NCBI GenBank assembly: GCA_947303905.1
Contig: CAMYZR010000015.1
Location: 1 to 12,125, forward strand
From: an uncultured Atopobiaceae bacterium
Lineage (GTDB): Bacteria; Actinomycetota; Coriobacteriia; Coriobacteriales; Atopobiaceae
DNA length: 12,125 nt
Direction of reading: 5' to 3'
Shown here: one piece after another, positions 6,201-12,125 of the stretch
Layout of the letters: every line of letters starts with the position of its first letter
Numbering within the stretch: position 1 is the stretch's first letter
Notes under the pieces: model-generated
The model's database searches: none
What the model saw: the letters and a program-made list of their open reading frames with translations, nothing else
What the model was told of the DNA's origin: nothing
Translations under genes and position numbers: made by a program

Positions 6201-6692
6201 ATGCAGCATCCTCTCACAACGCGCGAGAAGGCAGAGAGCGAGGCAACCCGCCTCGTGAACACCTACTCGGACATGATCTTGCGCCTGAGCTATAGCTACC
6301 TCGGCTCCACGGCGGATGCGGAGGATATCTGCCAGACGGTCCTTTTGCGCCTGATGACCAAGGCTCCCAACTTCTCCGACCGCGATCACGAGCGCGCCTG
6401 GATCACTCGGACCACCGTAAATGCTTGCAAAGACCTGCTCAGAAGCTCAGCGCGGCGCTCGATCGTGTCACTTGAGGCAGCGGGAGAGCCCGAGGCGCCG
6501 GCAGTGCCCGATGGCACGGTTGTCGATGCGGTAGCGCGACTCCCGCGCGACCAGCGGTTGGCAATCCATCTGTACTACTTTGAGGGTCTTCCCATCCATC
6601 AGGTCGCATGCATCACCAAGGCTAGCGAAGCCACCATCACCAAGCGCCTCTCACGCGCCCGTCAAACCCTCCGGACAGCACTAGGAGCATAG
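6201..6692 (+). CDS. ECF-type RNA polymerase sigma factor
   Basis: 163 residues, typical for a minimal two-domain ECF sigma factor. Region 2 spans about 15-82 (YSDMILRLSYSYLGSTADAE, then DICQTVLLRLMTKA, and HERAWITRTTVNACKDLLRS for the -10 contact helix). Region 4 spans about 108-160 (VARLPRDQRLAIHLYYFEGL and the ITKASEATITKRLSRARQTL helix-turn-helix). AAAGGAGG (6186-6193) precedes the ATG. The next gene starts two bases after the stop codon and encodes a single-pass membrane DUF4179-type protein, the usual anti-sigma partner. The role is transcription of a small stress or surface regulon. No clue to the inducing signal is visible. Confidence 0.9.
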   Translation: MQHPLTTREKAESEATRLVNTYSDMILRLSYSYLGSTADAEDICQTVLLRLMTKAPNFSDRDHERAWITRTTVNACKDLLRSSARRSIVSLEAAGEPEAPAVPDGTVVDAVARLPRDQRLAIHLYYFEGLPIHQVACITKASEATITKRLSRARQTLRTALGA

Positions 6693-6694
6693 CC

Positions 6695-7819
6695 ATGACG
6701 CAGACAAACGACACCCTCCCCAAGCTGGAAGACTATAACGACACCATGAAAGACCTGCGCTTTTCTTCTGAGGACAAGGAGCGCATGGCAAAGCGGCTCG
6801 CCGAGGCAGCCCTCGAGGCACAGGCGTCTCCCGCCCCCGTCATCAAGGTTGCCGACAGGCGCAAGCGCCGGCTCCCCTACGCCGCAGCCGTGGCCGCGAT
6901 GGCACTCGCCCTTGGCCTGGGAGGCATTGCCTACGCCGCCGGCGGCTTCATGAACGTGCCCCAGTTTGTGAGCCATCTCTTTGGCGGCGAAAGCGCAGAG
7001 GTAGAGATCGTCGACAGCATAGGCCGTCCCATAGGTATCGCTCAGAGCGTGAACGGCGTCACTGTCTCTGCCGACGCCATAATCGGCGACAAGAACAACG
7101 TCTCCGTGGTCTTTTCCGTCTCGAAGGACGATGGGACGCCCTTCGAGTTCGAGACCTTGGAGGATGGGCTCATCCCCATGGGCTTCTCCGATGACTTGGC
7201 CGTCAGCCTCCCCATATTCAGCGGTTACGGGGCAACGGGTAGCTCGTACTTCTACGACGCGGATCCCACTGACAATGCCATCCAGCTGGTGGAGACGCGA
7301 ACCTTCGAGAGTGACGGCGAGTCAGATCTTTCGCTCGTTGGCCGCACGCTCACGGCAAACTTCTCCGACCTCACCTACTACGAGGCGGATGGTTCGGGCA
7401 CCGTCATTGCCCCCGGCAGCTGGAAGCTCAGCTTCCCGCTCAACTACGAGGACACCACGAGGGCGCTCGAGGCCGGACAGGCCTTCGAGGTGAACGGCAT
7501 GCCAGCAACCATCGACCAGCTCAGCATCTCCCCCATCGCCCTGCATGTGACCTACACGGTCGACCAGAAGGCAGAGTGGACAAGCACGGAGAGTGGCAAG
7601 CTCTCCGACCACGACAGCGAGCTCATGGACAGCCTTTTGGGCGTCGAGGTGAGCGTCTTGATGCGCGATGGGACCACCTTGGAGATGACGCGCTCCACTG
7701 GCGGCCGGATTGGCGAGGGCGACGTGGCATCCTGCGAAACGGGCGTCATCTGGGACCGCATCCTCGACCTGGACGAGGTGGAGAGCATCACGATCGGCGG
7801 GACGACCATCGAGCTGTAG
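6695..7819 (+). CDS. DUF4179-type membrane protein, probable anti-sigma factor
   Basis: 374 residues. Residues 1-58 are cytoplasmic and charged, with RFSSEDKERMAKRLAEAAL (22-40) as a likely sigma-binding helix, and end in a basic RRKRR cluster. Residues 61-83 are an Ala/Leu/Gly transmembrane helix. The remaining about 290 residues are a beta-rich extracytoplasmic region without cysteine pairs that would suggest disulfides. This architecture matches the DUF4179 family found next to ECF sigma genes in Firmicutes and Coriobacteriia. The gene starts two bases after the sigma stop, with GGAG (6684-6687) inside the sigma 3' end, so the two are co-translated. Inference: it holds the sigma factor at the membrane until a surface signal is sensed. 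The ligand is unknown. Confidence 0.8.
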   Translation: MTQTNDTLPKLEDYNDTMKDLRFSSEDKERMAKRLAEAALEAQASPAPVIKVADRRKRRLPYAAAVAAMALALGLGGIAYAAGGFMNVPQFVSHLFGGESAEVEIVDSIGRPIGIAQSVNGVTVSADAIIGDKNNVSVVFSVSKDDGTPFEFETLEDGLIPMGFSDDLAVSLPIFSGYGATGSSYFYDADPTDNAIQLVETRTFESDGESDLSLVGRTLTANFSDLTYYEADGSGTVIAPGSWKLSFPLNYEDTTRALEAGQAFEVNGMPATIDQLSISPIALHVTYTVDQKAEWTSTESGKLSDHDSELMDSLLGVEVSVLMRDGTTLEMTRSTGGRIGEGDVASCETGVIWDRILDLDEVESITIGGTTIEL

Positions 7820-7832
7820 TGAGGCAGCCTGG

Positions 7833-7897
7833 CGCCACCCGAAACGAACCGCCCCCAATGGTCGCCGACCATTGGGGGCGGTTCGTTTCGGGTGGCG
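7833..7897. terminator. 65-nt perfect palindrome, probable bidirectional terminator
   Basis: Arms 7833-7864 and 7866-7897 are exact reverse complements over 32 bp with a single central base. It lies between the converging anti-sigma gene (stop at 7819) and the isomerase-kinase gene (stop at 7914), so it would end both transcripts. Flanking T-runs are minimal (GTTTCG in each direction, inside the stem). The length and perfection go beyond a normal terminator, and part of the arm recurs at 6076. Confidence 0.75.
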
Positions 7898-7913
7898 ATC
7901 AGCAATCGAGGGG

Positions 7914-9815
7914 CTACTTCACCAGCAGGCTCGCTCCAATCAAGCCGGCGTCGCCGCCGCAGAGCGCGAGCTTGAAGCGCAGCGTGTCGGGATTGAGCAC
8001 CAGCTTCTTGGCCTTCTCGTGCACCAGGTCGATGAACCACGGGTTGTTGAGGGCCACCGACCCACCGAAGACGAAGATGTCCGGATCGACCACGCAGCTC
8101 ACGTTGAGGACGGCCTTGGCCAGCACGTCGGCGGCACGGTCGATGACCATGCGCGCGGTCTCGTCACCCTGCTCGTACAGGGCAAAGACCTCGGCAGGCC
8201 TGACCTCGCGCCCCAGACCCTTGGACGCGAGCCGCGCGATCGACGGCCCGCTGGCCTGATCCTCGACCGAGCCGACGTTCATCCCCGGACGCACGTCCGC
8301 AAACTCGTTGACCACCATGTTGAAGATCTCGGCTGCGCAGGAGTTCGCACCGCCCACAACCTGGTTGCGATACACGTAGGCACCGCCCACGCCAGTCGAC
8401 ACGGTGAAGAAGAAGACCGACTCGTAGCCCCAGCCGGCACCAGACAGGGCCTCGGCCAGGCCGGCGACGTTGGCGTCGTTGTTGAGGTAGGTGCGATGCC
8501 TAGTCTTCTGCTCGAGGAAGCTCACGATGTTGAAGCCCTCCCAGCCAGGCAGGTTGGGCGGATTGAGAATCTTGCCCGCGGAGAAGTTGAGCGGTCCGGG
8601 AGCTCCGACGCCGATGCCCACATAGTCGATGTTCCAGCTCTTGATCGCATCGACCAGGTGCTGCAGGTTCTCTGCCGGTCCGAGGTCGTAATCGTTGGGC
8701 ATGACCGCCTTGGCCAGCTCCTCTCCGTCCTCGTTATAGGCTGCCACACGCAGCTGGGACCCGCCGATGTCAATGCCGATGCGGTTCTTGGTCGCACCCG
8801 TCTTGGGACGCAGCTCGGGATACTCGCCCTTGCCCCAGGCGCCCGCCGCGACCGTCGGCACATAGCTGCAGATGAGCGTCATGTCACCCACAAAGGACAG
8901 CTTGCCGCAGCCATAGGGCGCCACAAAGTGGGTGCCCTTCGAGAGGGTCCAGGTGCCCGCGGGAGTCGTCACGGTGCCACCCTCTCCCGCAACGACCGAC
9001 AGGCACATGAAGGGATGCGACTGCAGAAGGTCGACAGGCCAGTTGTTGGTCACGCGCACGCGCAGGACCTCAAAGTACTCGCAGCTCATGAGCTTGGTGA
9101 CCCCGTCAACCTCGGGTGCACTCACCAGGCCGGTCGTTGGGGCCTTGGCGCGGTAGTCGATGACGTCCATCGCCTGCTGCAGGTGCAGCTCGCGCAGGCT
9201 TCCGTCAGCCTGCCGCCGGTCGAAGTCGTAGACGCGGTAGGTCACGTCGGAGGACTGCTGCGTCTCGAGAATCATCGTGCCGCCCATGATGGCATGCATC
9301 GTGCCAGGCCTGATGTCAAAGAAGTCGCCCTTCTCGATGGGGACGAGGTTCTCCAGCTCGTCCCAACGGCCCTCCTCGACCATCTGCGCGAACTCCGCGC
9401 GGTCATGTGCCTTCTGGCCGACGATGATCTGACCGCCATCCTTGGCATCCAGCACATACCAGCACTCGGACTTGCCGAGCGAGCCATCCTCGTGCTCGGC
9501 AGCGTAGTCGTCGTCTGGATGCACCTGAATAGAGAGGCTCTCGCGAGCGTCGAGCACCTTGATCAGCAGCGGGAAGCGATCGCCCGTCGCCCCCTCGAAC
9601 AGCTCGTGGTGTTCGTACCACAGCTGCGAGAGCGTCATGCCGTCATAGGGGCCTCCGTCAACCGTGCAGTCGCCATGGGGATGCGCCGCAATGCCCCAGC
9701 ACTCCCCCACCGGGCCATCTGGCAGCTCGTAGCCAAACTCCTCGAGTCTACGCCCGCCCCAGATGTTGTTGTGAAAAACCGGCTTGAGCATGATCAGGCC
9801 TGGACGATCGCTCAT
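7914..9815 (-). CDS. Fusion of class I mannose-6-phosphate isomerase and ROK sugar kinase
   Basis: 633 residues. Residues 1-325 are a ManA-type cupin isomerase (mannose-6-P to fructose-6-P): zinc ligands Gln97 and His99 in SIQVHPDDD, Glu117 in KSECWYVL, His174 in GTMHAI, and Arg194 in VTYRVYDFDR. After a short linker, residues 345-633 are a ROK kinase: GIDIGGSQLRVA (347-358) ATP site, GVGAPGP (402-408), and NNDANVAG (445-452) with catalytic Asp447. The ROK zinc motif is not conserved: GEIGH reads AEIFN, and the CxCGxxGC stretch is PGMNVGS. Unlike the EIIB-ROK protein, the kinase core is intact. The ATG at 9815 has a GAGAGGAA ribosome site (9824-9831). An in-frame upstream ATG at 10019 would add a low-complexity 68-residue extension and is rejected. 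Likely glucose or mannose kinase plus isomerase, working downstream of the GH1 and EIIC genes. Confidence 0.85.
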   Translation of the reverse strand: MSDRPGLIMLKPVFHNNIWGGRRLEEFGYELPDGPVGECWGIAAHPHGDCTVDGGPYDGMTLSQLWYEHHELFEGATGDRFPLLIKVLDARESLSIQVHPDDDYAAEHEDGSLGKSECWYVLDAKDGGQIIVGQKAHDRAEFAQMVEEGRWDELENLVPIEKGDFFDIRPGTMHAIMGGTMILETQQSSDVTYRVYDFDRRQADGSLRELHLQQAMDVIDYRAKAPTTGLVSAPEVDGVTKLMSCEYFEVLRVRVTNNWPVDLLQSHPFMCLSVVAGEGGTVTTPAGTWTLSKGTHFVAPYGCGKLSFVGDMTLICSYVPTVAAGAWGKGEYPELRPKTGATKNRIGIDIGGSQLRVAAYNEDGEELAKAVMPNDYDLGPAENLQHLVDAIKSWNIDYVGIGVGAPGPLNFSAGKILNPPNLPGWEGFNIVSFLEQKTRHRTYLNNDANVAGLAEALSGAGWGYESVFFFTVSTGVGGAYVYRNQVVGGANSCAAEIFNMVVNEFADVRPGMNVGSVEDQASGPSIARLASKGLGREVRPAEVFALYEQGDETARMVIDRAADVLAKAVLNVSCVVDPDIFVFGGSVALNNPWFIDLVHEKAKKLVLNPDTLRFKLALCGGDAGLIGASLLVK

Positions 9816-9927
9816 GTGAACCGTTCCTCTCTCGCATGCGCAAGGGACGTATGCACCAGCGCCCACCCCTCGTGGATGGGCCAGACAGTGCCAGGCGCCT
9901 CGCTTGCGATAACATTCCGAAGTTTTG

Positions 9928-9973
9928 CCTCGCTTCCATTCTACGTGCAAGAATGGAAGCGAGGGACTTGCAC
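9928..9973 (-). promoter_or_regulatory. Overlapping inverted repeats, possible operator or attenuator for the isomerase-kinase gene
   Basis: Arms 9928-9942 and 9950-9964 form a perfect 15-bp stem with a 7-nt loop. GTGCAAG (9945-9951) and CTTGCAC (9967-9973) form a second stem that uses the loop and the start of the right arm, so the two cannot form together. No T-run follows on the minus strand, so this is not a plain terminator. It lies 113 nt before the start codon. A repressor operator is equally possible. Confidence 0.5.
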
Positions 9974-9995
9974 CGCGCATTTCCTTCACTAAGGA

Positions 9996-10028
9996 CGGGA
10001 GGGGCAAGGTTGCCGCCATCCCCTCCCG
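9996..10028 (-). terminator. GC-rich hairpin after the EIIC gene, possible terminator or processing stem
   Basis: CGGGAGGGG (9996-10004) pairs with CCCCTCCCG (10020-10028) around a 15-nt loop that itself contains part of GGCAAGGTTGCC. On the minus strand it is followed only by TCCTTAG, so termination would be weak. Partial readthrough could set lower expression of the isomerase-kinase gene than of EIIC. Confidence 0.4.
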
Positions 10029-10140
10029 CCCACCGTGAAAGGAAGGAAGGTTGCCTTCTGACCCTCGGGCAGGGGCTGGTCACCCGAGCAGGGACCGCAT
10101 GCGTGCGATACCGGAGGCGTGAGGTGCCCCAGCCCAACTC

Positions 10141-11454
10141 CTAGGCAGCCTCGAGCGCTGCCTCCTCGGCCTGCTTGGCCATGACGCGCTCATGAACCTT
10201 CATGAAGGGCAGATAGATTGCCACGCCCAGCGCCACCAGGATCACCTGCAGGATGACGGCGCGGAAGTCGCCCGCCGTGGCGAGGAAGCCACTGATGAAC
10301 ACCGGGGTCGTCCAGGGGACCATGACCACGCACGGGTTGACGAGGCCAGCCACGGTTGCAAAGTACGTGATGATCATGAACAGGTCGGGCACCAGCACGA
10401 AGGGGATCATCAGCGGCAGGTTGTAGACGATGGGATAGCCGTAGATGACGGGCTCGTTGATGTTGAAGATGCCAGGGCCGAGCGCCAGCGAGCCGACGGT
10501 CTTGCTCGTCTTGTTCTTGGAGAACAGGAAGGTGGCAATAAGCAGGCAGAGGGTGCAGCCAGAGCCGCCGATGAGACCGAAGGTGTTGACGATCTGCATG
10601 TTCATGAAGTGGTCGGGCTGGATGGCCGCGAAGCCACCGGAGGCAAAGGCGTCCATGTTCTCGGTGATGAGGATGGTCAGCATCGGCTCGGCGAGCACGC
10701 CGGAGATGGCGCTCTGATGGATGCCCAGGCAGAAGAGCAGGTTGGCGAAGGTGTAGATGATCACGACGCCCCAGATGTTGGAGTTGAGGCTCTGCAGCGG
10801 CGCCTGGACGAAGGTCTTGATCAGGGTCGGGACATCGGTGCCAAAGCCCACGTGCAGCACCGTGGCCACCAAGCCAAAGACCGAGATCGTCAGCAGCATG
10901 GGAATCATGACGTTGAACGAGTCAGCGACCGCGGGAGGAACGCCCTCGCCCAGGTTGATCTTGAGCCTGTCGACGTTGGCGAGCTTGATGAAGAGCTCCG
11001 TGGCCAACAGTCCGATGATAATCGCCGCAAACAGGCCGCTGGTACCCGTGTTGCCCGTGGAGAAGAGCCCGCCGGTGAGCTGGATGGCACCCGACTCCTC
11101 GACCGTCACCTCGACGCCCTGAGGAAGCGTCACGAACAGCGACGCAAGTGCGATCACCATGTTGTGGGCATGGCGATACCCCACCACCGCGCACAGCAGA
11201 ATTGCCGATACGCTCAGCGTGCCCTGGGTGAGCGCGTTGCCCCAGTACTGCGCGTTTGCGAGTGCCTGGTCGCTCAGGAACAGCGGGAACACCACGTTGT
11301 TGATGAGCACTGCGATGCCTGCGCCGATGTAGAGCGGCATGATGGTGGCAAAGGCGTCGCGCAGCGAGCGCAAATGCACCTCCGAGCCAATCCTTCCGGA
11401 GATCTCGGCGAACTTGTCCAAGAACGCCTGGCCCTTTCCTTGTCCGTCTGCCAT
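10141..11454 (-). CDS. PTS EIIC permease, lactose/cellobiose family (ChbC/CelB-like)
   Basis: 437 residues with about ten hydrophobic segments, the usual size of a stand-alone EIIC of this family. GIHQS (245-249) and NINEPVIYGYP (331-341) are the conserved sugar-binding blocks; His246 and Glu334 correspond to the residues known to contact the sugar in ChbC structures. The protein would bring a beta-linked di- or oligosaccharide across the membrane while EIIB phosphorylates it. No EIIA or ordinary EIIB gene lies in the window. The GH1 gene is 87 nt upstream on the same strand, and GGAAAG with GGAAGG (11458-11470) precedes the ATG. The family is secure; cellobiose, another beta-glucoside or a mannoside remain possible. 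Confidence 0.9.
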   Translation of the reverse strand: MADGQGKGQAFLDKFAEISGRIGSEVHLRSLRDAFATIMPLYIGAGIAVLINNVVFPLFLSDQALANAQYWGNALTQGTLSVSAILLCAVVGYRHAHNMVIALASLFVTLPQGVEVTVEESGAIQLTGGLFSTGNTGTSGLFAAIIIGLLATELFIKLANVDRLKINLGEGVPPAVADSFNVMIPMLLTISVFGLVATVLHVGFGTDVPTLIKTFVQAPLQSLNSNIWGVVIIYTFANLLFCLGIHQSAISGVLAEPMLTILITENMDAFASGGFAAIQPDHFMNMQIVNTFGLIGGSGCTLCLLIATFLFSKNKTSKTVGSLALGPGIFNINEPVIYGYPIVYNLPLMIPFVLVPDLFMIITYFATVAGLVNPCVVMVPWTTPVFISGFLATAGDFRAVILQVILVALGVAIYLPFMKVHERVMAKQAEEAALEAA

Positions 11455-11541
11455 GTTCTTTCCTTTCCTTCCTAACCTTACGTTCTATGCAATCCCCGGG
11501 CCCTCCCCGAGGTCTTTGCCAACCCTTGCCCGTCGGGGCAG

Positions 11542-12125
11542 TTATGCGATGTGGTGCGTGTGGGCGACCTCGCGAAGCCACTCCGCCGACGCCTTGAGGC
11601 GACGGTCGTAGTTGTCCTGCAAGCTGACCTCGACGAAGCCATAGCGGTTCTTGTAAGCGTTGTTCCAGCTCCAGCAGTCGATGACGCCCCAGTAGTGGTA
11701 GCCACGGCACCGCGCGCCCTCGGTGATGGCGCGCGCGACCCAACGCAGGTGGTCGCGCACGAACGGCACGCGATACGCGAGGTCGTCGATGCGACCGTCC
11801 TCGGTGCGCTTGGCGTGGTCCTCCTCGATGCCAATGCCGTTCTCGGAGACGAACCAGTCAAGCTCGGGGTAGTCGCGCGTCATGGTCATGGCAAAGTCGT
11901 AGATGCCCTTGGGGTAGATCTCCCAGCCGCGCGACTCGTTCATGACGGCGTCGGGCCAATCGTAGGGAATCGCGAAGCAGGGGTTGCCGAACTCGTCGAC
12001 ATCGCTCTTGGGCGCCTGGACGCGGGCGGGATGATAGTAGTTGAAGCCCAGCCAGTCCACCTTGCCCTGAGCGAGGATCTCCTTGTCCCCCGCGCGCACG
12101 GGCAGGGTGATGCCGCGCTCTTTCA
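11542..12125 (-). CDS. 6-phospho-beta-glucosidase, glycoside hydrolase family 1 (5' end outside window)
   Basis: The last 193 residues of a GH1 enzyme of about 470-480; the N-terminal part runs off the right edge. VDWLGFNYY is the barrel strand of GH1, and FVSENGIG carries the nucleophile Glu (codon at 11842-11844). DCWSWNNAYKNRYGF matches the Ser/Lys/Tyr phosphate-binding signature of 6-phospho-glycosidases, which separates it from plain beta-glucosidases. It hydrolyses PTS-imported phospho-disaccharides to a sugar 6-phosphate plus a free sugar. It is followed by EIIC and then the isomerase-kinase fusion, which could phosphorylate the freed sugar. The 87-nt gap to EIIC has only a weak CCCCGA/TCGGGG stem (11505-11538), so co-transcription is likely. 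Confidence 0.9.
   Translation of the reverse strand, partial: KERGITLPVRAGDKEILAQGKVDWLGFNYYHPARVQAPKSDVDEFGNPCFAIPYDWPDAVMNESRGWEIYPKGIYDFAMTMTRDYPELDWFVSENGIGIEEDHAKRTEDGRIDDLAYRVPFVRDHLRWVARAITEGARCRGYHYWGVIDCWSWNNAYKNRYGFVEVSLQDNYDRRLKASAEWLREVAHTHHIA

Larger units (their letters stand above)
9816..10140 (-). other. 325-nt intergenic region with several inverted repeats, no gene seen
   Basis: Between the EIIC stop and the isomerase-kinase start, both on the minus strand. It holds a perfect 15-bp inverted repeat (9928-9964), an overlapping alternative hairpin (9945-9973), a 9-bp GC-rich stem (9996-10028) containing GGCAAGGTTGCC, and a weaker stem CTCGGG/CCCGAG (10064-10088). GCCTCGCTT occurs at 9897 and 9927, and its reverse complement, less the last base, at 9957-9964. 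AAGGTTGCC occurs at 10006 and 10047. An open frame of 102 codons on the plus strand (9836-10144) has no ribosome site or familiar motif and is not taken as a gene. No clear promoter was found for the isomerase-kinase gene. Confidence 0.6.

Noticed and set aside
7710..9992. 760-codon open frame on the plus strand
   Set aside because: Antisense to the isomerase-kinase fusion; no recognisable domain, no ribosome site, and it runs through the 65-nt palindrome.
9816..10019. Upstream ATG at 10019 for the isomerase-kinase protein
   Set aside because: The added 68 residues run through the hairpin region and have no domain character. The isomerase homology begins shortly after the ATG at 9815.
9836..10144. 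102-codon open frame in the isomerase-kinase leader
   Set aside because: No ribosome site, Arg-rich product without known motif, and it overlaps the inverted repeats.
10192..11475. 427-codon open frame on the plus strand
   Set aside because: Antisense to the PTS EIIC gene, and the product is dominated by Asp/Glu/His/Arg as expected from the complement of a membrane protein gene.

Overview
The window is GC-rich (roughly 60% or more by eye), with ATG starts behind strong AGGAGG-type ribosome sites and short intergenic gaps. Gene content includes PTS and ROK sugar genes, an ECF sigma factor with a DUF4179-type membrane partner, a PIN toxin with a RelB/DinJ-like antitoxin, and a GH1 phospho-glucosidase. 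This fits a host-associated fermenting Gram-positive, most likely a Coriobacteriia member (Olsenella/Collinsella relatives). The placement is inferred from style and content, not proven.

Left part, plus strand (1-4578). The 3' end of a membrane-anchored SGNH hydrolase-like gene is followed by a strong hairpin. Next come three co-directional genes with gaps of 45 and 51 nt: an MFS sugar-type permease, a HUMPS/OMPDC-superfamily TIM-barrel protein with altered active-site residues, and an unusual composite protein. The composite has an unknown N-terminal domain, a lactose/cellobiose-type PTS EIIB domain with its cysteine, and a ROK-type domain that has lost the ATP-binding, catalytic-Asp and zinc motifs. 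These three look like an undescribed carbohydrate module.

Middle (4586-7819). A minus-strand toxin-antitoxin pair (RelB/DinJ-like antitoxin, PIN toxin, ATGA overlap, recognisable promoter and operator) meets the composite gene tail-to-tail. Divergent from it is a YciA-like hotdog acyl-CoA thioesterase. An ECF sigma factor and its presumed DUF4179 membrane regulator follow.

Right part, minus strand (7914-12125). Reading leftward: a 6-phospho-beta-glucosidase (GH1, cut by the window edge), a lactose/cellobiose-family PTS EIIC, a 325-nt leader rich in inverted repeats, and a fusion of class I mannose-6-phosphate isomerase with a ROK sugar kinase. Together they suggest uptake and phosphorylation of a beta-linked glucoside or mannoside, hydrolysis to a sugar phosphate plus a free hexose, phosphorylation of that hexose by the ROK domain, and entry to glycolysis, via the isomerase if mannose is released. 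A perfect 32-bp inverted repeat (65 bp in all) lies between the convergent anti-sigma and isomerase-kinase genes. Part of its arm recurs once, downstream of the thioesterase gene.

No tRNA, rRNA, CRISPR array or transposase was seen.
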